From: Cryobacterium soli
GTDB lineage: Bacteria > Actinomycetota > Actinomycetes > Actinomycetales > Microbacteriaceae
Reading direction: 5' to 3'
Length of the DNA stretch: 64,000 nt
Assembly: GCF_003611035.1 (NCBI RefSeq)
Contig: NZ_CP030033.1
Span: 3,472,001 to 3,536,000, forward strand
Shown in pieces: positions 26,961-37,635 of the stretch. The notes below the pieces were generated by a model. That model made no database searches and was not told the origin of the DNA. It saw nothing but the letters and a program-made list of their open reading frames with translations. The position numbers were made by a program, and so were the translations under genes. The stretch's first letter is position 1; each line of letters starts with the position of its first letter.

Positions 26961-27061
26961 ACGACCGCCTTGTTTGATGTCGTTCCGATGAATACCTTTG
27001 CAACACGGCAACGATCGTTTGCCGTGCTCGACCTCTCGATTCCCCTTACCCTAGGAGCAAC

Positions 27062-28360
27062 ATGAGCGTATTCGCGAAGGCCTCGGCCTCCCGCTCGGCC
27101 CGCGCCGTAGTCACCGGCGTCGCCATCTTCGGCGTCAGCGCACTTCTGCTCACCGGATGCAGCACGGCGGAGAGCACGCCCGCAGCATCTGAAGAGCCCG
27201 CCGCGACCAGCAGCGATGTCAGCCCCGTTGAGGCCGGCGACCGCGATCTGGCCCTCAAGGTCGGAACGATCCTCCCGCAGAGTGGTGGACTCGCCTTCCT
27301 CGGCCCGCCCGAAGAGGCCGGCGTCAACCTGGCCATCGAAGAGGTCAACGCTGCCGGTCTCGGCATCGACATCGAAGCCATCCTCCGCGACTCCGGCGAC
27401 ACCACGACCGACACCGCCACGGTCTCCGTGACCGACCTGCTCTCGCAGAAGGTCTCCGCGATCATCGGTGCGGCATCCTCGGGTGTCTCCAAGACCGTGA
27501 TCGACCAGATCACCGGTGCCGGCGTCGTGCAGTTCTCCCCGGCCAACACCTCGGCGGACTTCACGAAGTACGAGGACAACGGCCTCTTCTGGCGCACGGC
27601 CCCGTCCGACATCCTGCAGGGTGAAGTCCTCGGCAACCTGATCGCCGAAGACGGCAACAGCACCCTGGGCCTGATCGTGCTCAACGACTCCTACGGAACC
27701 GGCCTGGCCCAGTACACCACCGAGGCGTTCGAAGCGGCCGGCGGAGAGGTCGTCGCCAGCGCGAGCTTCAACGAAGGCGACGCGAACTTCTCGGCGCAGA
27801 TCGCTGAGGTCACCGCGGCCAACCCCGACGCGATCGCTCTGATCACGTTCGACCAGGCCAAGGTCATCACCCCGGACCTGGTCGCCAGCGGCTTCCCCGG
27901 AGACAAGCTCTACTTCGTCGACGGCAACCTCGCCGACTACAGCAAGGACTTCGCTCCCGGGCTGATCGAGGGCTCCAAGGGCACGCTGCCCGGCCTCGAC
28001 ACCGCCACCCTGGGCGACTTCACCGACCGTCTGCTCGAGGTCGACCCGACCCTGACCGACTTCAGCTACGCAGCTGAGTCGTACGACGCCGTCATCCTGA
28101 TCGCCCTGGCCGCTTACGCGGGCAACGACGTGTCGGGTGAGTCCATCGCCAAGTACCTGCAGCAGGTCTCGGGCGGTACCGGCGAGGGCACCAAGGTCAC
28201 CGACTTCAAGTCGGGCGCCGAGGCGCTCGCCAAGGGTGACCAGATCGACTACGACGGCTACTCCGGCCCGATCACGTTCGACGAGAACGGCGACCCGACG
28301 GACGCGACCATCGGTATCTACCAGTTCGATGCAGAGAACAAGTACACCCGCATCAACTAG
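27062..28360 (+). CDS. branched-chain amino-acid-type ABC transporter substrate-binding lipoprotein
   Basis: Extracellular binding protein of the LivJ/type I periplasmic-binding fold, anchored as a lipoprotein. The 432-residue protein has a signal peptide with lipobox LLLTGC (Cys at about residue 34), a Ser/Ala-rich spacer, and the Peripla_BP_6 fold starting LKVGTILPQSGGLAFLGPP, with VSAIIGAASSGVSKTV and LIVLNDSYGTGLAQY. It faces, and is convergent with, the livH-livM-livG-livF operon on the other strand, its obvious partner. The ligand could be a branched-chain amino acid, another amino acid, an amide or urea. ATG 27062 follows CTAGGAGCAAC. Confidence 0.92.
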   Translation: MSVFAKASASRSARAVVTGVAIFGVSALLLTGCSTAESTPAASEEPAATSSDVSPVEAGDRDLALKVGTILPQSGGLAFLGPPEEAGVNLAIEEVNAAGLGIDIEAILRDSGDTTTDTATVSVTDLLSQKVSAIIGAASSGVSKTVIDQITGAGVVQFSPANTSADFTKYEDNGLFWRTAPSDILQGEVLGNLIAEDGNSTLGLIVLNDSYGTGLAQYTTEAFEAAGGEVVASASFNEGDANFSAQIAEVTAANPDAIALITFDQAKVITPDLVASGFPGDKLYFVDGNLADYSKDFAPGLIEGSKGTLPGLDTATLGDFTDRLLEVDPTLTDFSYAAESYDAVILIALAAYAGNDVSGESIAKYLQQVSGGTGEGTKVTDFKSGAEALAKGDQIDYDGYSGPITFDENGDPTDATIGIYQFDAENKYTRIN

Positions 28361-28410
28361 TCATCACCGCTGACCCGGTACACCCACAGCAGACGTACCG
28401 CACAGCACCA

Positions 28411-28440
28411 GAAGGGCCCCGGCTTCGGCCGGGGCCCTTC
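28411..28440 (+). terminator. terminator after the binding-protein gene
   Basis: GAAGGGCCCCGGC (28411-28423) pairs with GCCGGGGCCCTTC (28428-28440) around a TTCG tetraloop, 51 bases after the stop. Confidence 0.85.
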
Positions 28441-28441
28441 T

Positions 28442-28823
28442 GCGTGCCCGCATACCCGTGTCCGCCCTTCGTGTCCGCCGCCCTCGTGGTCACTGCACTC
28501 GCGTCCGCTGCATTCGTGCCTGCTGTGCCCTGTCCTTCGTGCCTGCTGTGCCCTGTCCTTCGTGCCCTGTTCGCCGTGCCCGTGCCCGCTGTGCCCTGCC
28601 AGTCGAACCCCGTGCCCGCTTGTTCCCGCCCGTGACCGTGCATCCGTCGCCGGGAGAAACTGCAGGAGTCACGCACTCGAGGCGCATCGAAGCCTCCGCG
28701 GGCGGGTCAGCGACGGCGCACAGGAGGCCGCTGGGAGGCCTGGGGCGAGCGATGCGCCCGGAAGGGCGCCCGGCGAGATCTGCGTCTCCAGAGGGCCGCA
28801 GCGGCCGCGCGGTTAAACACCGC
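28442..28823. other. non-coding spacer between convergent transporter units, with a degenerate tandem repeat
   Basis: No supported gene. A 23-bp unit GCCTGCTGTGCCCTGTCCTTCGT occurs twice in tandem at 28518-28563 and fades into TGCCC/GTGCCC-rich copies to about 28600. Long open frames cross the rest in several phases but have no ribosome site, start or known domain. Confidence 0.6.
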
Positions 28824-28881
28824 GTGCCCCGGGCGGACCGGCTGCTCCGTGGGAACGGGCAGCACGTCCGCGCCGGGGCAC
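28824..28881 (-). terminator. candidate terminator of the liv operon
   Basis: GTGCCCCGGGCGGAC (28824-28838) and GTCCGCGCCGGGGCAC (28866-28881) pair with one bulge, and an inner GCTGC/GCAGC pair extends the stem. It lies 30 bases after the livF stop on the reverse strand. There is no T-run. Confidence 0.5.
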
Positions 28882-28910
28882 GAAGGTGTTACGGGGTGAT
28901 GCGGCCGGGA

Positions 28911-29681
28911 CTAGTCGTCCTGGCCCAGGGTGCCGAGATAGAGGCCGATCACCTTGGGGTCATTCAGCAGTTCACGGCCGGTGCCGGTGTAGGCATCCCG
29001 ACCCTGGTCGAGCACGTAGCCGCGGTCGCAGATCTGCAGGCAGCGGCGGGCGTTCTGCTCCACCATGATCGTGGTCACGCCGGCCTTGTTGATCTCCTTC
29101 ACGCGCAGGAACGCCTCGTCCTGACGCACGGGGGAGAGCCCGGCGCTCGGCTCGTCGAGCAGCAGCACGTGCGGGCCCATCATGAGCGCCCGCGACATGG
29201 CCACCATCTGGCGTTCGCCGCCCGAGAGCGACCCGGCCCGCTGGCCGAGGCGCTTGCGCAGCTCCGGGAAGATCTCGGTGACGAACTCGAGCCGTTCGGC
29301 CAGGCCCTTGGGCTTCTGGTACATGCCCATCTCCAGGTTCTCCTGGATCGTGAGCGTGGGGAACACATTGTTCGTCTGCGGCACGAACCCGACGCCCTTG
29401 GAGACCAGCTTGTTGGCCTTGAGGTTGGTGATGTTGTCACCGCGAAGCCGGATCTCGCCCTCGCGCACCTTGACCAGGCCGAAGATCGACTTGAGCAGCG
29501 TGGACTTGCCGGCGCCGTTCGGGCCGATGATGCCGATCAGTTCGCCGTCATAGGCGGTCAGTGAGCACTCGTTGAGGATGTTGACCCCGGGCACATACCC
29601 GGCGGTCACGTTCTTGACCTCGACGACGGCAGAGCGCACCGGCGGCGGTGTCGCGTCGATCAGCGGGCTAGAGTTCGTCAT
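28911..29681 (-). CDS. livF: branched-chain amino-acid-type ABC transporter ATP-binding protein LivF
   Basis: One of two ATPases that drive the LivHM permease. The 256-residue protein has Walker A GPNGAGKST, the Q-loop GFVPQTNNVFPTLTIQENL, signature LSGGERQMVAMSRAL, Walker B HVLLLDEPSAGLSP and the switch His of MVEQNARR. The Q-loop text and length are of the LivF type. I chose ATG 29681 since AAGGAG lies 7 bases upstream; the gene then overlaps the end of livG by 14 bases. It is the last gene of the livHMGF operon. Confidence 0.93.
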   Translation of the reverse strand: MTNSSPLIDATPPPVRSAVVEVKNVTAGYVPGVNILNECSLTAYDGELIGIIGPNGAGKSTLLKSIFGLVKVREGEIRLRGDNITNLKANKLVSKGVGFVPQTNNVFPTLTIQENLEMGMYQKPKGLAERLEFVTEIFPELRKRLGQRAGSLSGGERQMVAMSRALMMGPHVLLLDEPSAGLSPVRQDEAFLRVKEINKAGVTTIMVEQNARRCLQICDRGYVLDQGRDAYTGTGRELLNDPKVIGLYLGTLGQDD

Positions 29682-30591
29682 CGAGCAGCTCCTTAATGGC
29701 TCCGACATGTTCCTTCTCGGCGTCAGGATCTTCGCCGAGGTCTTCATCGTGGTGCTGCCCCAGGTAGGCGTCGATGACGGCCTGGTTGCGCATGACCTCG
29801 TGCGGGTCGCCCTCTGCCACGACCTTGCCCTCGGCCATCACGATCACCCAGTCGGCGATGTGGCGCACCATGTGCATGTCGTGCTCGACGAACAGCACGC
29901 TCATGCCCTCCGCCTTCAGGTTGAGGATGTGGTCGAGCAGGGATTGGGTCAGCGCCGGGTTGACACCGGCCATGGGTTCGTCGAGCATCACCAGCGACGG
30001 GTCGCTCATGAGCGCCCGCGCCATCTCGAGGAGCTTGCGCTGCCCGCCGGAGAGGCTGGCGGCGTAGTCGTCCTTCTTGGCGTCGAGCTTGAACTTGGCG
30101 AGCAGGTCGAGGGCCTTGACCTTGTTGGCCGCCTCCTGCTGACGCCACAGGAACGGCAGGATGGCGCGGAACAGATTCTCGCCGATCTGAGCCTTGGCGC
30201 CGAGCAGCATGTTGTCCATCACGGTGAGCAGGCCCAGGGCCTTGGTGAGCTGGAAGGTGCGCACCTGGCCCATCCGCGCCACCTTGAACGCGGGGACCCC
30301 ACCGATCGGGGTGCCCTCGAACGTCCACGAGCCGGTGTCGGGCTTGTCGAACCCGGTGAGCAGGTTGAACAGGGTGGTCTTGCCGGCGCCGTTGGGGCCG
30401 ATCAGGGCGGTGATCGCCCCGCGCGGAATCTCCAGGTGCTCGACATCCACGGCCTTGAGGCCGCCGAAGGTGCGGCTGACGCCGTCGACCACGAGGATCG
30501 GGTCCTTCTTCTTGCACCCGGGAACGGCCTCGCCGATGTGCATGTCGACGGTCTTGACGGGCTTGGCGGTGGGAACGGTGTTATTTGACAA
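29668..30591 (-). CDS. livG: branched-chain amino-acid-type ABC transporter ATP-binding protein LivG
   Basis: Second ATPase of the transporter. The 307-residue protein has Walker A GPNGAGKTT, the LivG-type VARMGQVRTFQLTKALGLLTVMDN segment, signature LSGGQRKLLEMARALM, Walker B SLVMLDEPMAGVNP and the switch region FVEHDMHMVRHIADWV. About 25 residues precede the domain, and the C-terminus has an acidic extension (HHDEDLGEDPDAEKEH). The start is TTG 30591, with AAGGAG 6-8 bases upstream; it overlaps the livM stop. Confidence 0.93.
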   Translation of the reverse strand: MSNNTVPTAKPVKTVDMHIGEAVPGCKKKDPILVVDGVSRTFGGLKAVDVEHLEIPRGAITALIGPNGAGKTTLFNLLTGFDKPDTGSWTFEGTPIGGVPAFKVARMGQVRTFQLTKALGLLTVMDNMLLGAKAQIGENLFRAILPFLWRQQEAANKVKALDLLAKFKLDAKKDDYAASLSGGQRKLLEMARALMSDPSLVMLDEPMAGVNPALTQSLLDHILNLKAEGMSVLFVEHDMHMVRHIADWVIVMAEGKVVAEGDPHEVMRNQAVIDAYLGQHHDEDLGEDPDAEKEHVGAIKELLDDEL

Positions 30592-31564
30592 AAGCCAGCT
30601 CCTTCTTGTTTCCGAAGATGCCCTGCGGTCTGTAGATGACTATGAGCATGATCGCCACACCCACGAGGATGAAGCGCAGCTGCCCGGCCTGGATGCTCGA
30701 CATGAACGGCAGCCAACCGGCTTCCACCGCACGGGCGATGAAACCGGAGAAGAACGACAGGAGCACCCAGAAGATCATCGAACCGATGACGGGGCCCAGG
30801 ATCGTCGCGGCGCCACCGAGCAGCAGGATGGCGTAGACGAAGAAGGTGAGCGACGTCTGGTAGTTGGACGGCACCACGGCCCGGGGCAGCACGAAGATCA
30901 TTCCGGCGATCGTGCCGAACACGCCACCGAGGATGAGCGACTGCATCTTGTAGGCGTAGACGTTCTTACCGAGCGCACGCACGGCATCCTCGTCTTCACG
31001 GATGCCCTTGATCACGCGGCCCCAGGGGCTCCGCATGATCTGCCAGGTGAACAGGCAGGCCAGGATCACGATGGTCCAGGCCACGATGCGTAGCCACCAG
31101 TCGTAGGCGTTGTACTCGAACGGACCGAACCCGTAGGTGCCGTCGGGGATCGGGTTGAGGTCGGCGAAGCCGCCCTTGTAGCCGCTGAGCCCGTTGGCCG
31201 AACCCGTGACGGGTTCGAAGGTGTTCGTCGTGAACAGCAACCGAACGATTTCCGCGGCCGCGATCGTCACGATGGCCAGATAGTCCGCCCGCAAGCGCAG
31301 AGTCGGGATGCCCAGGACCAGCGCGAAGACCACGGATGCGCCGATGCCGACGAGTACCGATGCCCAGACCGGGAACCCGAAGGTCAGGGTCGAGATCGCG
31401 TACCCGTAGGCGCCGAGGGCCATGAAGCCCGCCTGGCCGAAGTTGAGCAGGCCGGTGTAGCCGAAGTGCACGGCCAGGCCCAGCGCCGCGAGGGCGTAGG
31501 CGGCGGTAGTCGGGCTGATCAGCTCGACGGCCGCGTTGCTAAAGATTGCTCCCCAGTCGATCAT
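30581..31564 (-). CDS. livM: branched-chain amino-acid-type ABC transporter permease LivM
   Basis: Membrane subunit that pairs with LivH. The 327-residue protein has about nine hydrophobic spans, with YALAALGLAVHFGYTGLLNFGQAGFMALGAYG (the GQAGF loop is the family signature) and the coupling-helix region SPWGRVIKGIREDEDAVRALGKNVYAYKMQSL that meets the ATPases. Its stop overlaps the TTG start of livG, and livH ends 9 bases upstream, so it is mid-operon. Confidence 0.93.
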   Translation of the reverse strand: MIDWGAIFSNAAVELISPTTAAYALAALGLAVHFGYTGLLNFGQAGFMALGAYGYAISTLTFGFPVWASVLVGIGASVVFALVLGIPTLRLRADYLAIVTIAAAEIVRLLFTTNTFEPVTGSANGLSGYKGGFADLNPIPDGTYGFGPFEYNAYDWWLRIVAWTIVILACLFTWQIMRSPWGRVIKGIREDEDAVRALGKNVYAYKMQSLILGGVFGTIAGMIFVLPRAVVPSNYQTSLTFFVYAILLLGGAATILGPVIGSMIFWVLLSFFSGFIARAVEAGWLPFMSSIQAGQLRFILVGVAIMLIVIYRPQGIFGNKKELAFVK

Positions 31565-31573
31565 CGTCAGCCC

Positions 31574-32881
31574 CTAGCCAATTCTCTCTTTGCGACCCAA
31601 GATGCCTTGCGGCCGAAGCAGCAGCACCAGGATCAAAACGACAAGTGCACCGACGTACTTCAGGTCGGACGGAATCCAGAGCGTCGACAGCTCGACGAAC
31701 AGGCCCACGATGATCGAGCCCACCAGGGCGCCGAACGCGGTACCGAGACCACCCAGGGTGGTGGCGGCGAAGACCAGCAGCAGGATCTGGAAGCCCATGT
31801 CCCAGCTGACCCCGGGACGGAAATACGCCCAGAGGACACCGGACAGGCCGGCCAGCGACCCGCCGACGATCCAGACGATGCGGATGACGCCGTCGACGTC
31901 GATGCCGCTCGCGGACGCCAGGCTCGGGTTGTCCGAGACGGCGCGGGTGGCCTTGCCGATGCGGGTACGCAGCAGGAAGTAGGACACCGCCAGGAGCACG
32001 ACGATGCTGATGCCCATGCTGGCCAAGTCGATCGGCGAGAGGGAGATCGGCCCGAACTTGAGGTCGGTCATTCCAGAGCCGGGCAGCTGGCTGGTGCCGC
32101 CGCCGTAGAACAGCTGGAAGGTGTACCGCAGTGCGAGCGACAGGCCGATGCTGACGATCATCAGCGGGATCAACCCGACGCCCTTCTTCCGCAAGGGTTT
32201 CCAGATCGCCGCGTCCAAACCGAAGCCGAGGACACCGCTGAGCGCGATGGCGACGATGATCGCCAGCCAGATCGGCACGCCAAAGGTGACGGACAGGGTG
32301 AGGGTGGCCAGGGCGCCGAAGGTGATCATCTCGGCGTGGGCGAAGTTGCTCAGCCCGGTGGTGCCGAAGATCAGCGACATCCCGATGGCGGCCAGCGCCA
32401 GCAACAGCCCGAAGTTCAGCCCGTTGACGAACCGGTTCACGAACTGGTCGAAGAAACTGACGGTGGTGCGTTCTCCCTCACCGAGGAAGAAGTTCACTGA
32501 CTTCACCTTTGTGAGGCCGAACTCGGCATCGATGGTCGACCCACCCTTGGCCACGACGACGCCCTTGGGCAGGGTGTCTTCGTCGAGGCTGACCGTATAG
32601 GTCTCCTTCTCTGGGACACCGATGCGCCACTTGCCGTCGGCGTCGGTGACGACCTCGGCCTTGTAGCCGGAGCCCTCGACGGAGATGAGCACGTCTTCGA
32701 TGGGTTCGCCGTCGAATTGCACGTTGCCGGCGATGACGTAGTCGTACTGGTCCGTATTGATCTCGTCCGCCTGAGCAGCTCCCGCGCCAAGCGTGGAAAA
32801 GGTCAGGGCGGTGAGGAGTAGGCCGAGTAACAGCACCACCCTCCGGGGTGTGAATTTGCGAACTGCGTGTGTATTACTCAC
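31574..32881 (-). CDS. livH: branched-chain amino-acid-type ABC permease LivH with N-terminal secreted beta-domain
   Basis: First gene of the operon. The 435-residue protein is much longer than usual LivH (about 290-300). Residues 1-38 look like a Sec signal peptide (LLGLLLTALTFSTLGAGAAQADE). Residues 45-130 form a beta-rich domain of the carboxypeptidase-regulatory/transthyretin-like type (YVIAGNVQFDGEPIEDVLISVEG, VVTDADGKWRIGVPEKETYTVSLD). From about residue 150 comes normal LivH: NGLNFGLLLALAAIGMSLIFG, GLSNFAHAEMITFGA and ends LLLRPQGILGRKER. The topology implies the domain lies outside the membrane, where it could touch the binding protein. The role is an inference. Confidence 0.9.
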   Translation of the reverse strand: MSNTHAVRKFTPRRVVLLLGLLLTALTFSTLGAGAAQADEINTDQYDYVIAGNVQFDGEPIEDVLISVEGSGYKAEVVTDADGKWRIGVPEKETYTVSLDEDTLPKGVVVAKGGSTIDAEFGLTKVKSVNFFLGEGERTTVSFFDQFVNRFVNGLNFGLLLALAAIGMSLIFGTTGLSNFAHAEMITFGALATLTLSVTFGVPIWLAIIVAIALSGVLGFGLDAAIWKPLRKKGVGLIPLMIVSIGLSLALRYTFQLFYGGGTSQLPGSGMTDLKFGPISLSPIDLASMGISIVVLLAVSYFLLRTRIGKATRAVSDNPSLASASGIDVDGVIRIVWIVGGSLAGLSGVLWAYFRPGVSWDMGFQILLLVFAATTLGGLGTAFGALVGSIIVGLFVELSTLWIPSDLKYVGALVVLILVLLLRPQGILGRKERIG

Positions 32882-32952
32882 TGCACCTCCAGGGCGGCAC
32901 CGTCGGTGCGGATTCGAGCCGGCACGGACTTGCCTGCCAGCGACGTTGCTGA

Positions 32953-34620
<1,668 letters not shown>

Positions 34621-34640
34621 CCATACGCGAACTGTGAGCA

Positions 34641-34671
34641 GAGCCCCGAAACCCAAAAGTTTTCGGGGCTC
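34641..34671 (+). terminator. stem-loop after guaB
   Basis: GAGCCCCGAAA (34641-34651) pairs with TTTCGGGGCTC (34661-34671), with an outer TGTGAG/CTCACA pair, 20 bases after guaB. The T-run is broken, but the position suggests termination before guaB3. Confidence 0.75.
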
Positions 34672-34745
34672 TTCTCACACGGCGGCGCAGGTCGGCGGCC
34701 GGAGGTATGGACTGGCTGAGTATGGCCTGCGACTAAACTGGGCGG

Positions 34746-35861
34746 GTGAGTATGGAAATTGAGATCGGCCGGTCCAAGCGCGCTCGGCGTGTGTACGCCT
34801 TCGACGACATCGCGGTGGTGCCCTCGCGGCGCACCCGTGACCCCGAGGATGTGTCCGTCGGCTGGTCCATCGACGCGTACCAGTTCGACATCCCCTTCCT
34901 GGCCGCCCCGATGGACTCCGTCGTCTCCCCGACGACCGCGATCATGATGGGCCAGCTCGGCGGACTGGGCGTGCTCGACCTCGAGGGCCTCTGGACCCGC
35001 TACGAGAACCCCGAGCCGCTGCTCGCCGAGATTCGCGAACTGCCTGCTGACAAGGCCACGGCCCGCATGCAGGAGATCTACGCCGAGCCGATCAAGCCGG
35101 CCCTCGTCACCGAGCGCCTCGCCGAGATCCGCGCCGCCGGCGTCACCGTCGCCGGCGCCCTGTCACCGCAGCGCACGCAGGAACTCTACGAAACCGTCGT
35201 CGCGGCCGGCGTCGACCTCTTCGTCATCCGCGGCACCACGGTCTCGGCCGAGCACGTCTCCCGCAACCAGGAGCCGCTGAACCTCAAGAAGTTCATCTAC
35301 GACCTCGACGTGCCCGTCATCGTCGGCGGCGCCGCCACCTACACCGCGGCCCTGCACCTGATGCGCACCGGCGCGGCCGGCGTGCTCGTCGGCTTCGGCG
35401 GCGGCGCGGCATCCACCACCCGCACCAGCCTCGGCATCCACGCCCCCATGGCCACGGCCGTGGCCGACGTCGCCGGTGCCCGCCGGGACTACATGGACGA
35501 ATCCGGCGGCCGGTACGTGCACGTCATCGCCGACGGCGGACTCAGCACCTCCGGCGACATCGTCAAGGCCATCGCCTGCGGTGCGGATGCCGTGATGCTC
35601 GGCACCGCCCTCGCGCGCGCCACCGACGCGCCGGGCGGCGGTTTCCACTGGGGCGCCGAGGCGCACCACTCTCAGCTGCCGCGCGGCAAGCGCGTCGAGG
35701 TGGGTTCCGTCGCCCCGCTCGAGGCGATCCTGTATGGACCGTCCACAGTGGCTGACGGCACCGCCAACCTGGTCGGCGCGCTGCGCCGCTCGATGGCCAC
35801 CACCGGATACAGCGGAATCAAAGAATTTCAGCGGGTTGAGGTAGTTGTCGCGCCGTACTGA
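34746..35861 (+). CDS. GuaB3 family IMP dehydrogenase-related protein
   Basis: A paralogue of GuaB found next to it in actinobacteria (as the mycobacterial guaB2-guaB3 pair). The 371-residue protein is a TIM barrel without CBS domains. Where GuaB has GSICTTR, this protein has GAASTTR, so the catalytic Cys is replaced by Ser, and the YRGMGS flap is absent. The GGAATYTAALHLMRTGAAGVLVG and ADGGLSTSGDIVKAIACGADAVMLG segments keep the phosphate-binding site. It is probably not a classical IMP dehydrogenase. GTG 34746 and ATG 34752 are both possible starts. Confidence 0.9.
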   Translation: MSMEIEIGRSKRARRVYAFDDIAVVPSRRTRDPEDVSVGWSIDAYQFDIPFLAAPMDSVVSPTTAIMMGQLGGLGVLDLEGLWTRYENPEPLLAEIRELPADKATARMQEIYAEPIKPALVTERLAEIRAAGVTVAGALSPQRTQELYETVVAAGVDLFVIRGTTVSAEHVSRNQEPLNLKKFIYDLDVPVIVGGAATYTAALHLMRTGAAGVLVGFGGGAASTTRTSLGIHAPMATAVADVAGARRDYMDESGGRYVHVIADGGLSTSGDIVKAIACGADAVMLGTALARATDAPGGGFHWGAEAHHSQLPRGKRVEVGSVAPLEAILYGPSTVADGTANLVGALRRSMATTGYSGIKEFQRVEVVVAPY

Positions 35862-35910
35862 GTGAACTAGCGTCGAAGCAAGCACCACCGATGGCGATGG
35901 GAGTTTGCAG

Positions 35911-37635
35911 ATGACGCACGATAATTCGGTGACCAGGTCCACAAAGCTCGGACCAGAGGAACGCGCGGCCGCGATCGAACGCCTCAAGGGCAAGGAGCTC
36001 GACATCCTCGTCGTCGGCGGGGGCATCGTGGGCACCGGCTGCGCGCTGGACGCGGTGACCCGCGGCCTGAGCGTGGGCATGCTCGAGGCCAGGGACTGGG
36101 CGTCGGGCACCTCCAGCCGGTCGTCGAAGCTGGTGCACGGCGGCATCCGCTACCTCGAACAGCTCGACTTCCGCCTGGTGCGGGAGGCCCTGACCGAACG
36201 CGGACTGCTGCTCAAGCGCATCGCCCCGCACCTGGTGAAGCCCGTGCGTTTCCTCTACCCGCTCAAGAAGCGGGTGGTCGAACGCGCGTATGTGGGCGCG
36301 GGCATGCTGCTCTACGACGTGCTCTCCTACCTCGGCGGGCGACCTGGTGTGCCGCACCACCGCCACCTCACCCGCGGCCAGGTCGCCAAGCTGGTGCCCA
36401 GCCTCAACCACAACGCACTCGTCGGCGGGATCACCTACTACGACGCTCAGGTCGACGACGCGCTCTACGTCGCATCGCTGGCCCGCACCGCCTCAGCCTA
36501 CGGCGCCCACGTGGCCAGCCGGGTGCGCGTGGAGGGGTTCATCAAGGTGGGCGAACGGGTCGTCGGCGTGCACGCGCACGACCTGCAGACCGGGGAGCGC
36601 TTCGACGTGCGCGCCAAGCAGGTGGTCAACGCCACCGGCGTCTGGACCGACGACACCCAACGGATGGTGGGGGAGCGCGGCACGTTCAAGGTGCGCGCGT
36701 CCAAGGGCATCCACCTGGTTGTGCCGCGCGACAGGTTCCAGTCCGCGATGGGGCTGCTGCTGCGCACCGAGAAGAGCGTGCTCTTCGTGATCCCGTGGGG
36801 CCGCCACTGGCTGATCGGCACCACCGACACCGACTGGCACCTCGACAAGGCGCACCCCGCGGCCACCGCCGCCGACATCGACTACCTGCTCGAGCACGTC
36901 AACGCCGTGCTGCAGGTTGCGCTCACCCGAGAAGACGTGGAGGGGGTCTACGCGGGCCTGCGGCCCCTGCTGGCGGGGGAGAGCGAGCAGACCTCGAAGC
37001 TCTCCCGCGAGCACCTGGTGGGGCATTCGGTGCCCGGCCTGGTCGTGATCGCCGGCGGCAAGTGGACCACCTACCGGGTGATGGCCAAGGACGCCATCGA
37101 CGCGGCCGTGGATGCGCTGGACGACCTGGTGCCGCCGTCCACGACCAAGGAGATCCCGTTGCTCGGCGCCGAGGGGTACCGGGCCGCGTGGAACAAGCGA
37201 GCCAAGATCGCCCACGCGTTCAACCTGCACACGGTGCGGGTGGAGCACCTGCTCAACCGCTACGGCACCCTCACCGATGAGCTCCTCGACCTGATCAAGG
37301 AACATCCGGAGCTGGCCGAGCCGTTGCCCGGCGCGGACGACTATATCCAGGCCGAGGTGGTCTACGCCGCCACCCACATGGGCGCCCTGCACCTCGAGGA
37401 CGTGCTCGCCCGCCGTACCCGCATCTCCATCGAGGCCTGGGACCGCGGGGTGTCGGCGGCGCCGGTCGCCGCGCGGCTGCTCGCCGGGGTGCTTGGCTGG
37501 GATACCGAACGTGAGGAGCGCGAGGTGTCGATCTACCTCAAGCGGGTCGCCGCCGAACGGGCCTCGCAAACCCAGCCCGACGACGAGTCCGCGGACCGGG
37601 TGCGCCTGGAGGCCCCCGACATCGTCACGACCTGA
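35911..37635 (+). CDS. glpD: glycerol-3-phosphate dehydrogenase/oxidase (FAD)
   Basis: Membrane-associated flavoenzyme that oxidises glycerol-3-phosphate to dihydroxyacetone phosphate and passes electrons to quinone. The 574-residue protein has the FAD motif ILVVGGGIVGTGCALDA, the SSRSSKLVHGGIRYLEQ signature, the NATGVWTDD and LIGTTDTDW segments and a C-terminal DAO_C domain. I chose ATG 35911 over TTG 35905 because of the GATGGGA site before it. No glpK or glpF is adjacent. Confidence 0.95.
   Translation: MTHDNSVTRSTKLGPEERAAAIERLKGKELDILVVGGGIVGTGCALDAVTRGLSVGMLEARDWASGTSSRSSKLVHGGIRYLEQLDFRLVREALTERGLLLKRIAPHLVKPVRFLYPLKKRVVERAYVGAGMLLYDVLSYLGGRPGVPHHRHLTRGQVAKLVPSLNHNALVGGITYYDAQVDDALYVASLARTASAYGAHVASRVRVEGFIKVGERVVGVHAHDLQTGERFDVRAKQVVNATGVWTDDTQRMVGERGTFKVRASKGIHLVVPRDRFQSAMGLLLRTEKSVLFVIPWGRHWLIGTTDTDWHLDKAHPAATAADIDYLLEHVNAVLQVALTREDVEGVYAGLRPLLAGESEQTSKLSREHLVGHSVPGLVVIAGGKWTTYRVMAKDAIDAAVDALDDLVPPSTTKEIPLLGAEGYRAAWNKRAKIAHAFNLHTVRVEHLLNRYGTLTDELLDLIKEHPELAEPLPGADDYIQAEVVYAATHMGALHLEDVLARRTRISIEAWDRGVSAAPVAARLLAGVLGWDTEREEREVSIYLKRVAAERASQTQPDDESADRVRLEAPDIVTT

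Noticed and set aside
28458..29564. Forward open frame of 368 residues over the spacer and livF
   Set aside because: Most of it is antisense to livF; the first part is a low-complexity tandem repeat with no start signal.
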